Shown here: positions 37,525 through 45,018 of the stretch, one piece after another | Numbering within the stretch: position 1 is the stretch's first letter | Layout of the letters: each line of letters begins with the position of its first letter | Assembly: GCF_003346515.1 (NCBI RefSeq) | Contig: NZ_QQNA01000001.1 | Coordinates: forward strand, 1-64,000 | Direction of reading: 5' to 3' | DNA from: Streptomyces corynorhini | GTDB taxonomy: Bacteria > Actinomycetota > Actinomycetes > Streptomycetales > Streptomycetaceae | Length of the DNA stretch: 64,000 nucleotides | Translations under genes and position numbers: made by a program | The notes under the pieces: generated by a model | Told to the model about the DNA's origin: nothing | Seen by the model: only the letters and a program-made list of their open reading frames with translations | Databases searched by the model: none

Positions 37525-39417
37525 GTGACGGAGCACCCCCCCTCCCACGAAGGCCGGCAGCCTCTGGTTGCCCGGTCCCAGGAACGTACCCGGCCTCGGC
37601 AGGAGGCGGTGCCCTCGCCGCAGCCGGCTGTGCCGGCCCAGGCGCCCGACCCCGCCACGACGGCGCGGCGCGAGGGCGACCGGCTGCGCTTCGTGGGTGC
37701 CGCCACCCGGCGGATCGCCCGGGGCATAGACCTGGACGAGATCGTGCTGGGGCTGTGCCGGGCGACCGTGCCGACGTTCTCGGACGCCATACTCGTCTAT
37801 CTGCGCGATCCGCTGCCGGTGGGCGACGACCGTCCCGTCTCGCCGTTCGTGCTGCGGCTGCGCCGCACCGACCGGCTGCGGATGAGCGACGACGACCCGG
37901 AGAACGCGCTGGGCGCGGGCGGGCTGCCGCTCCAGGTCGCCGAGGGGGTCAGGCTGCCGCTGCTGGACCCGCAGTCGGACGTGTTGCCGGCCGCCGAGCT
38001 GTGCGAGGTGCAGTCGGGCGGCGCGCTCTCCGAGGTGCTGCGGGGGGTGCGGCCGGTCTTCGGCGACTCGGCGGCGGCGCGGGCCGCGCTGCCGGAGCTG
38101 CTGGGCGCCGACCGCACCGTGCCGAACGGGCACCGCGCGATCCTCGCGCCGCTGCGCGGCCGGCGCCGGGTCATCGGCGCGGCCGTCTTCCTGCGCAGGC
38201 CGGACCGGTCCGCCTTCGAGGCGAACGACCTGCTGGTCGCCGCGCAGCTGGCCACGCACACGGCGCTGGGCATCGACAAGGCGGTGCTCTACGGCCGTGA
38301 GGCGTACATCGCCGACGAACTCCAGCGCACGATGCTGCCGGAGAACCTTCCGCAGCCCACCGGGGTGCGGCTGGCCTCGCGCTATCTGCCGGCCGCCGAG
38401 ACCGCCCGGGTCGGCGGCGACTGGTACGACGCGATCCCGCTGCCCGGCAGCCGGGTCGCCCTGGTCGTGGGCGACGTCATGGGCCACTCGATGACCTCGG
38501 CGGCGATCATGGGCCAGCTGCGGACCACCGCGCAGACCCTGGCCGGGCTCGACCTGCCGCCGCAGGAGGTCCTGCACCATCTGGACGAGCAGGCCCAGCG
38601 GCTCGGCACGGACCGGATGGCGACCTGCCTCTACGCGGTGTACGACCCGGTCGCGCACCGGATCACCATCGCCAACGCCGGCCATCCGCCGCCCATACTG
38701 CTCCACCTGGGCGGCCGGGCCGAGGTGCTTCGGGTGCCGCCGGGGGCGCCGATCGGGGTCGGCGGCGTCGACTTCGAGGCGGTCGAGCTGGACGCGCCCG
38801 CCGGGGCGACGCTGCTGCTCTACACGGACGGACTGGTGGAGTCGCGGCTGCGGGACGTGTGGACGGGGATCGAGCAGCTGCGGGAGCGGCTCGCCGCCAC
38901 CGCCCAGCTCACCGGCCCGGACCACGCGCCGCCGCTGGAGGCGCTCTGCGACGACGTGCTCGACGTACTGGGTCCTGGCGACCGGGACGACGACATCGCG
39001 CTGCTCGCCGCCCGGTTCGACGGGATCGCGCCGAGCGATGTGGCGTGCTGGTCGCTGGATCCGGAGGACGCGGCTCCGGGCCGGGCCAGGCGGCTCGCCC
39101 GGCGGGCGCTGGCCCGCTGGGACCTGGAGGAGCTGAGCGACTCGGTGGAGCTGCTGATCAGCGAGGTGGTGACCAACGCCGTGCGGTACGCGGAGCGTCC
39201 CGTGACGCTGCGGCTGCTCCGTACGGAGGTACTGCGCTGCGAGGTCGGGGACGATTCGCCGCAGCTGCCCAGGCAGCGGCGGGCCCGCGACACCGACGAG
39301 GGCGGCCGGGGTCTGTTCCTGGTGAACCGGCTGGCGCGGCGCTGGGGCGCCACCCGGCTCTCCACCGGCAAGGTCGTCTGGTTCGAACTGACGACCAGGC
39401 CGCCGTCCGCGACGTAG
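37525..39417 (+). CDS. SpoIIE-type phosphatase with GAF and anti-sigma kinase domains
   Basis: The 630-residue protein has a Pro/Gln-rich N-terminus, a GAF-like sensor (about 55-255), a PP2C/SpoIIE phosphatase domain (about 265-480: GGDWYDAI, VVGDVMGHS, LLYTDGLVES, DRDDDIALLAAR metal sites) and a C-terminal GHKL ATPase of RsbW type (about 500-625: LLISEVVTNAVRYA, DEGGRGLFLVNRLA). Such Streptomyces proteins can both phosphorylate and dephosphorylate anti-anti-sigma factors, switching alternative sigma factors in stress and development. It starts at GTG 37525. No partner sigma factor is nearby. Confidence 0.94.
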   Translation: MTEHPPSHEGRQPLVARSQERTRPRQEAVPSPQPAVPAQAPDPATTARREGDRLRFVGAATRRIARGIDLDEIVLGLCRATVPTFSDAILVYLRDPLPVGDDRPVSPFVLRLRRTDRLRMSDDDPENALGAGGLPLQVAEGVRLPLLDPQSDVLPAAELCEVQSGGALSEVLRGVRPVFGDSAAARAALPELLGADRTVPNGHRAILAPLRGRRRVIGAAVFLRRPDRSAFEANDLLVAAQLATHTALGIDKAVLYGREAYIADELQRTMLPENLPQPTGVRLASRYLPAAETARVGGDWYDAIPLPGSRVALVVGDVMGHSMTSAAIMGQLRTTAQTLAGLDLPPQEVLHHLDEQAQRLGTDRMATCLYAVYDPVAHRITIANAGHPPPILLHLGGRAEVLRVPPGAPIGVGGVDFEAVELDAPAGATLLLYTDGLVESRLRDVWTGIEQLRERLAATAQLTGPDHAPPLEALCDDVLDVLGPGDRDDDIALLAARFDGIAPSDVACWSLDPEDAAPGRARRLARRALARWDLEELSDSVELLISEVVTNAVRYAERPVTLRLLRTEVLRCEVGDDSPQLPRQRRARDTDEGGRGLFLVNRLARRWGATRLSTGKVVWFELTTRPPSAT

Positions 39418-39597
39418 CGACGGTACGGGCCCACGGCGCCCGTACCGGACAAGCGGTGGCAAAACCCAACAATCGGCGTGGAGCCGTACATATGTTGCCG
39501 ACGGGGTGTCGGAGAGGTTAGCTGGGGCAGGCGGCCCGTAGTGACCGCTGCCCAGGTCCTGGCCCCGGCCAGGACCTCTCACGACGGGAGGACACGC

Positions 39598-41040
39598 GTG
39601 ACGCACACCACCAACAACGTCGGCATCCCGGTGGAGAGCGACGAGCACTCGCTCACCGTCAGCCCGGACGGCCCCATCCTGCTCCAGGACCACTACCTCA
39701 TCGAGAAGATGGCGCAGTTCAACCGGGAGCGGGTACCTGAGCGCGTGGTCCACGCGAAGGGCGCGGGGGCGTACGGCGTCTTCGAAGTGACCCATGACGT
39801 CAGCCAGTTCACCAAGGCGGACCTCTTCCAGCCGGGCAGGCGCACCGAGATGCTGGCCCGCTTCTCCACGGTCGCCGGTGAACTCGGCTCGCCGGACACC
39901 TGGCGCGATCCGCGCGGCTTCGCGCTGAAGTTCTACACGGAGCACGGCAATTACGACATGGTCGGCAACAACACGCCGGTCTTCTTCGTGCGCGACCCGA
40001 TCAAGTTCCAGGACTTCATCCGCTCGCAGAAGCGCCATCCGGCGACCGGGCTGCGCGACAACGACATGCAGTGGGACTTCTGGACGCTGTCGCCCGAGTC
40101 GGCACACCAGGTGACGTGGCTGATGGGCGACCGGGGCATCCCGAAGTCCTTCCGCCACATGAACGGCTACAGCTCGCACACCTATATGTGGGTGAACGGC
40201 GCGGGCGAGCGGTTCTGGGTGAAGTACCACTTCAAGACCGACCAGGGCATCGAGTGCCTCACCCAGGCGGACGCCGACGAGATGGCCGGTTCGGACGGCG
40301 ACCACCACCGCCGCGATCTGTACGAGTCGATCGCGTCGGGCAACGCGCCGACCTGGAGCCTGAAGGTCCAGATCATGCCGTTCGAGGCGGCGGCCGACTA
40401 CCGGTTCAACCCGTTCGACCTGACCAAGGTGTGGCCGCACGGCGACTATCCGCTGATCGACGTCGGCCGGATGACGCTCAACAGGAATCCGGACAACTTC
40501 TTCGTCCATATCGAGCAGGCGGCGTTCGAGCCCTCGAATCTGGTGCCGGGCATCGGCCCGTCCCCGGACAAGATGCTGCTGGGCCGCCTCTTCTCGTACC
40601 CGGACACGCACCGCTACCGGATCGGCCCGAACTACACCCAGCTGCCGCCCAACCGGCCGCATTCGCCGGTCAATTCGTACGCGAAGGACGGGCCGATGCG
40701 TTACGAGCCGTCGAACGCGGCGCGGCCTTACGCACCGAACTCGTACGGCGGGCCCGCGGCGGACACCGAGCGGTTCGGCGAGCCGGCGGGGTGGGCGTCG
40801 GCGGGCGAGATGGTGCGCGAGGCGTACCGGCTCCACCGCGAGGACGACGACTGGGGCCAGGCGGGCACCCAGGTCAGGCAGGTGCTGGACGACGCGCAGC
40901 GCGACCGGCTGGTCTCGAACGTCAGCGGGCATCTGAAGCAGGGTGTGTCCCGGCCGGTGCTGGACCGGGCGTTGCGGTACTGGCGCAACATCGACAAGAA
41001 CATCGGCGACCGGATCGCCGCGAAGGTCAACGGCGGCTGA
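39598..41040 (+). CDS. Monofunctional catalase
   Basis: The 480-residue protein disproportionates hydrogen peroxide with heme. The active-site His is in [12 protein letters not shown], the distal Asn in [12 protein letters not shown], and the proximal Tyr ligand in [13 protein letters not shown]. It is of the small-subunit, clade 3-like length. GTG 39598 follows GGGAGG. The oxyR/ahpCD peroxide system lies 7 kb away in the same region, but the catalase promoter shows no obvious copy of the site seen there. A perfect 22-bp terminator stem follows. Confidence 0.96.
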   Translation: MTHTTNNVGIPVESDEHSLTVSPDGPILLQDHYLIEKMAQFNRERVPERVVHAKGAGAYGVFEVTHDVSQFTKADLFQPGRRTEMLARFSTVAGELGSPDTWRDPRGFALKFYTEHGNYDMVGNNTPVFFVRDPIKFQDFIRSQKRHPATGLRDNDMQWDFWTLSPESAHQVTWLMGDRGIPKSFRHMNGYSSHTYMWVNGAGERFWVKYHFKTDQGIECLTQADADEMAGSDGDHHRRDLYESIASGNAPTWSLKVQIMPFEAAADYRFNPFDLTKVWPHGDYPLIDVGRMTLNRNPDNFFVHIEQAAFEPSNLVPGIGPSPDKMLLGRLFSYPDTHRYRIGPNYTQLPPNRPHSPVNSYAKDGPMRYEPSNAARPYAPNSYGGPAADTERFGEPAGWASAGEMVREAYRLHREDDDWGQAGTQVRQVLDDAQRDRLVSNVSGHLKQGVSRPVLDRALRYWRNIDKNIGDRIAAKVNGG

Positions 41041-41070
41041 GCGGCGGGCCTTCGGGCGGACCGGAGCGGA

Positions 41071-41119
41071 TACGGCGGCGGGCCCCGCGCACCTCTCGTG
41101 CGCGGGGCCCGCCGCCGTA
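41071..41119 (+). terminator. 22-bp perfect stem after catalase
   Basis: Arms 41071-41092 and 41098-41119 are exact complements around a ctctc loop. It lies 31 bp after the catalase stop and can also serve the convergent penicillin-binding protein gene. Confidence 0.92.
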
Positions 41120-41215
41120 CGCGTCATCGCCTCACCGCGTCATCGCCTCACCGCGTCATCGCCTCACCGCGTCACCGTGTCACCGCGTCACCGTGTCACC
41201 GCGTCGCCGTGTCAC
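41120..41215. repeat. 16-bp tandem repeat, six units
   Basis: Six head-to-tail units of 16 bp run from 41120: three of cgcgtcatcgcctcac, two of cgcgtcaccgtgtcac and one variant. The repeat starts immediately after the terminator stem and its last bases contain the stop codon of the penicillin-binding protein (41212-41214). Confidence 0.93.
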
Positions 41216-43467
41216 AGCAGGTTCGGCCCCCGGTCCTGGCCGGTTCCGTCACCGCCGCCGTCCGCGCCGCCGTTCCCGCCCGCGCCGCCGGACTCGGCCG
41301 GATCGGTCGACTCGTCCGGGTCGGGCTCCGGGGGCGGCGCCGACGTGGTGGGCGGCGGCGAGGTGGTGGCCGGGGCGCTGGTCGTCGGGGTGGGGTCCGG
41401 GTCGGGCTCGGTGGTCTCGCTGCGGCTCGGCGAGGGCGGGGCGGTGGTCGACGTCGACGCCGAGGGGCTCGACGTGACCGACGGGAGGATCTTCTCGGGC
41501 CGCGCGATGTCGAGGTCGAACTTCGCGTCCGAGCCGCCGTTCAGCGCGCCGAGGGTGTAGTCCGCCCAGATCCTGGCGGGGAAGCCGCCGCCGTTCGCCC
41601 GGCCGGAGTTGGCGGTGCCGGTCAGGGTGACCTGTCCGCCGCCCTCCTTCGCGGACTCGCCGTACAGCGCGACCACCGTGGTGAGTCGGGGGGTGTAGGC
41701 GGCGAACCACGCGGACTTGTTCGACTCCGAGGTGCCGGTCTTGCCCGCCGCCTGGTAGTCGCCGGTGTGGGCCGCCTGGCCGGAGCCGTCCTTCACGACG
41801 CCCTGGAGGACATGGGTGACGGTGTCGGCCGTCTGGCGGCTGACCACCTGTTTGCCGATGGCGTCGGGCGTGGTGAGCGTCTCGCGGTCCCGGTGTTCGG
41901 CGGACTTCACGATGACCGGGGTGACCTTCTTGCCGTGGTTGTCGAGGGTGGCGTACACCCCCGCCATGTCCCAGGTGGAGGCGTTCATCGTGCCGAGGGT
42001 GATGGCGGGCCGCTCGGGGAAACCCTTGTCCGGCATCCCCAGGTCCAAGGCGGTCCGCTTGACCTTCGCGGGGCCGACGTCCACGACCATCTGCGCGAAG
42101 ACGGAGTTGACGGAGAGGTTCATCGCCTTCTGGACGTCGACGGAGCCGTAGTCGCGGTCGTCCTCGTTCTGCGGGGCGAAGGGGGTGTCACTGCCCACGA
42201 CGGGCCGCTTGCTGGTGCCGTCGTACAGGGTGGCCGTGTCGATCTTCCGGCCGTCCTGGGTCTCGGAGCCGTTCTCCAGGGCGGAGGTGAGCACGAGCGG
42301 CTTGAAGGTGGAGGCGGGCTGGTAGTCGGAGCGTGTGGCGTTGGATATCCAGTGCTCGGTGGCGCTGACTCCGCCGTACAGCGCGACCACATGGCCCGTC
42401 TTGGGGTCGACGGAGGTGGCGCCGGCCTGGACGGTCGCGTCCGTCTTGTTCTTCTTGCGGTCGATCTTGCTCTCCAACTGCCGGTCGACCGCCTTGACCA
42501 GCTCCCGCTGCTTCTTCTTGTCCACGGTGAGCGTGATGGTCCAGCCGCCCTTGGCGATCTGTGCCTTGTCGATGCCCTGCGCGGCCAGCTCGTCGTTGGC
42601 CGCGTCGACGATATAGCCGGTCTGGCCCTCCATTCCGGGGGCGGCCTTGGGCTCGTGCGGCATGTCGAACTTCAGGCCCTCGCGCTCCGCGGGGCTCAGC
42701 CAGTCCTTCTCGACCATGTTGTCGAGGACGTAGTTCCAGCGCCGCGTGACGAGCTTCTTGGCGCCCGCGGTGGCGGTGGTCCAGTCGTACTGGCTGGGGG
42801 CCTGGAGCAGCGCGGCGAGGTAGGCGCCCTGCGAGACGCTGAGGTCGACGGCGTCGACACCGTAGTACGCCTGTGCGGCGGCCTGGATGCCGTAGGCGCC
42901 GCGACCGTAGTAGCTGGTGTTGATGTAGCCGGCGAGGATGTCGCTCTTGCTCATCTTCCGGTCGACCTTGAGGGAGATCACCAGCTCCTTGAGCTTGCGG
43001 GTGACCGTCTGGTCCTGGGTCAGGAAGTAGTTCTTGACGTACTGCTGGGTGATGGTCGAGCCACCCTGCTTGCCCTTGCCCGAGAGGGTGTTGATCACGC
43101 CGCGCGCGGTGCCCTTGAAGTCGACGCCGTTGTCGTTGTAGAAGCTCTTGTTCTCGGCGGCGACGAAGGAGCGCTGGACCTTGGTGGGGATCTTGTCCAA
43201 GCCGACGATCTCGCGGTTGACCTTGCCGGTACGGGCCAGGATCGTGCCGTCGCCGTACTTGTAGACGTTGCTCTGCATCTCGGCCTGGGCGTTGGCGTTG
43301 GGCACCGGGACCATCAGGTAGACCACGAACAGCCCGCCCATGGTGAGCAGGGACAGGACGAAGAACGTACCGAGCATCTTCTTCCATGTGAAGAGGCGGC
43401 GTATGACGCCCTTCTTGGCGCGCGGCGCGGCGTGCTGCCCCGCCCGTCTGGCTTCCGCTCGGCCCAT
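41212..43467 (-). CDS. Bifunctional penicillin-binding protein (GT51 and transpeptidase)
   Basis: The 751-residue class A PBP builds and crosslinks peptidoglycan outside the membrane. After a basic N-terminus and one membrane segment (LGTFFVLSLLTMGGLFVVYL, about 32-52) come the glycosyltransferase (AAENKSFYNDNGVDF with catalytic Glu, GGSTITQQYVKN) and the transpeptidase: SxxK in PASTFKPL, SVN in LSVNSVF and KTGTS. The C-terminal 110 residues are a low-complexity Ser/Thr/Pro/Asp/Gly tail, probably in the wall. The start at ATG 43467 is divergent from padR. Confidence 0.96.
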   Translation of the reverse strand: MGRAEARRAGQHAAPRAKKGVIRRLFTWKKMLGTFFVLSLLTMGGLFVVYLMVPVPNANAQAEMQSNVYKYGDGTILARTGKVNREIVGLDKIPTKVQRSFVAAENKSFYNDNGVDFKGTARGVINTLSGKGKQGGSTITQQYVKNYFLTQDQTVTRKLKELVISLKVDRKMSKSDILAGYINTSYYGRGAYGIQAAAQAYYGVDAVDLSVSQGAYLAALLQAPSQYDWTTATAGAKKLVTRRWNYVLDNMVEKDWLSPAEREGLKFDMPHEPKAAPGMEGQTGYIVDAANDELAAQGIDKAQIAKGGWTITLTVDKKKQRELVKAVDRQLESKIDRKKNKTDATVQAGATSVDPKTGHVVALYGGVSATEHWISNATRSDYQPASTFKPLVLTSALENGSETQDGRKIDTATLYDGTSKRPVVGSDTPFAPQNEDDRDYGSVDVQKAMNLSVNSVFAQMVVDVGPAKVKRTALDLGMPDKGFPERPAITLGTMNASTWDMAGVYATLDNHGKKVTPVIVKSAEHRDRETLTTPDAIGKQVVSRQTADTVTHVLQGVVKDGSGQAAHTGDYQAAGKTGTSESNKSAWFAAYTPRLTTVVALYGESAKEGGGQVTLTGTANSGRANGGGFPARIWADYTLGALNGGSDAKFDLDIARPEKILPSVTSSPSASTSTTAPPSPSRSETTEPDPDPTPTTSAPATTSPPPTTSAPPPEPDPDESTDPAESGGAGGNGGADGGGDGTGQDRGPNLL

Positions 43468-43771
43468 CGCCGTGTCGCTCCGCTCTCAGTTCTGGTCGTC
43501 AGGTCTCGTGCGCCGCTCTCACCCACCGGAATCAGCTCAGAAAGCTAACACCGCTCCCTATGACAAAGGGCGACTGATCCGATCTTTTGGGACGTGACAA
43601 TCAGCACCCTTCTCATCTGGAACCGACTCCTGACGGAGCGGGAAGGTTGCGAGGCGCGCGCCGCCGGATCCCGCGGCGTACGACGCCGCGGGCCGCGGCA
43701 GAGGGGTCCTGGCCGCACCGGGACGGGGCGAAGAAAGGGGATGGGCGGGCGGAAGAGCGCCCGACCCTCCT
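43468..43771. other. Divergent promoter region with hairpin
   Basis: This gap separates the PBP gene and padR. A 10-bp perfect stem (cccgcggcgt, loop acg) lies at 43670-43692. No ORF is supported. The PBP promoter is expected in the first 150 bp. Confidence 0.5.
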
Positions 43772-43801
43772 CTATACATCCCGTGTATAGAAGGTGTATA
43801 G
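43772..43801. promoter_or_regulatory. PadR operator
   Basis: The dyad ctataca-tcccg-tgtatag (43772-43790) and an extra half-site tgtatag (43795-43801) end nine bases before the padR start codon. TA-rich dyads of this type are bound by PadR dimers; here it would also cover the -10 region, implying autorepression of the padR-ABC operon. Confidence 0.75.
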
Positions 43802-43810
43802 GGTGCTCGT

Positions 43811-44335
43811 ATGTCAATCGGTCACACCCTCCTCGGGCTCCTGGAGTCGGGACCGCGCCACGGCTACGACCTGAAGCGCGCCTTCGACGAACAGTTCGGC
43901 CACGACCGCCCCCTCCACTACGGGCAGGTCTACTCGACCATGTCCCGGCTGCTCAAGAACGGTCTCGTCGTCGTGGACGGCGTCGAGTCCGGCGGCGGCC
44001 CCGAGCGCAAGCGGTACGCCATCACCGACTCGGGGATCACCGACGTGGCACAGTGGCTCGCGCAGCCGGAGAGCCCGGACTCCTATCTCCAGTCGACCCT
44101 CTACACCAAGGTCGTCATCGCGCTGCTCACCGGCCGCGGTGCCGCCGAACTGCTGGACACCCAACGGGCCGCACACCTGCGCAGAATGCGCGAGCTGACC
44201 GCCCGCAAGCAGCGCGGCGACCTCGCCGATCAGCTGATCTGCGATCACGCGCTGTTCCATCTGGAGGCGGATCTGCGCTGGCTGGAGCTGACCGCCGCCC
44301 GGCTGGACCGGCTCGCGGCGGAGGTACGCGCGTGA
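43811..44335 (+). CDS. PadR family repressor of an ABC efflux operon
   Basis: The 174-residue protein has the PadR winged helix (SIGHTLLGLLESGPRHGYDL, then VYSTMSRLLKNGLV and the wing with SGGGPERKRYAIT) and a C-terminal dimerisation helix. PadR proteins repress transporter genes until a drug-like ligand binds. Its stop overlaps the GTG of the ATPase gene, so repressor and transporter are translated together, and the operator lies just upstream. The operon is thus probably self-regulated and inducible by an exported compound. Confidence 0.95.
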   Translation: MSIGHTLLGLLESGPRHGYDLKRAFDEQFGHDRPLHYGQVYSTMSRLLKNGLVVVDGVESGGGPERKRYAITDSGITDVAQWLAQPESPDSYLQSTLYTKVVIALLTGRGAAELLDTQRAAHLRRMRELTARKQRGDLADQLICDHALFHLEADLRWLELTAARLDRLAAEVRA

Positions 44336-45018
44336 CGCCCGCCGGCTCCCTGCTGGTGGCGGACGGGCTGCGCAAGACGTACGGGCGCACGCCCGCGCTC
44401 GACGGCGTGTCGTTCTCCATCCACCCCGGCGAGGTCGTCGCCGTCATGGGTCCCTCGGGCTCCGGCAAGTCGACCCTGCTGCACTGCCTGGCCGGGATCG
44501 TCAGCCCCGACGCGGGCACCGTCACCTACCGGGGCCGTGAGCTGACCGGCCTGCCGGACGCGGAGCGCTCCGCGCTGCGCCGTACGGAGTTCGGCTTCGT
44601 CTTCCAGTTCGGCCGCCTCGTGCCCGAGTTGACGTGTGTGGAGAACGTGGCGCTGCCGCTGCGCCTCGGGGGCGTCAAGCGGCGCCCCGCCGAGCGCGCC
44701 GCGCTGGAGTGGCTGGAGCGCCTGGAGGTCGACACCGTGGCCACCCAGCGGCTCGGTGAGGTCTCCGGCGGCCAGGGCCAGCGCGTCGCGGTCGCCCGCG
44801 CGCTGGCCACCTCGCCGCGGGTGATCTTCGCGGACGAGCCGACCGGCGCGCTCGACTCCCTCAACGGTGAGCGGGTGATGGAGCTGCTGACCCGCACGGC
44901 GCGGGCCACCAGCGCGGCGGTCGTCCTGGTCACGCACGAGGCGCGGGTCGCCGCCTACTCGGACCGCGAGATCGTCGTGCGCGACGGCAGGTCCCACGCG
45001 TCGGAGTTCGCCGTATGA
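44332..45018 (+). CDS. ABC transporter ATP-binding protein (MacB type)
   Basis: The 228-residue ATPase has Walker A GPSGSGKST, signature VSGGQGQRVAVARAL, Walker B VIFADEPTGALDS and the H-loop VTHEARVA. The FADEPTGALDS form is typical of MacB/LolD-type ATPases that pair with FtsX-like permeases, as encoded next. The start GTG 44332 overlaps the padR stop, and its stop overlaps the next start (ATGA), so all three genes are coupled. It powers export or extrusion, probably of a peptide or antibiotic. Confidence 0.95.
   Translation: MTPAGSLLVADGLRKTYGRTPALDGVSFSIHPGEVVAVMGPSGSGKSTLLHCLAGIVSPDAGTVTYRGRELTGLPDAERSALRRTEFGFVFQFGRLVPELTCVENVALPLRLGGVKRRPAERAALEWLERLEVDTVATQRLGEVSGGQGQRVAVARALATSPRVIFADEPTGALDSLNGERVMELLTRTARATSAAVVLVTHEARVAAYSDREIVVRDGRSHASEFAV

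Noticed and set aside
37246-41127. 1293-codon minus-strand ORF
   Set aside because: It is a shadow of the phosphatase and catalase genes; composition is Arg/Gly/Pro-rich with no domain.
41098-43548. 816-codon plus-strand ORF
   Set aside because: It is the antisense shadow of the penicillin-binding protein gene, which has all catalytic motifs.
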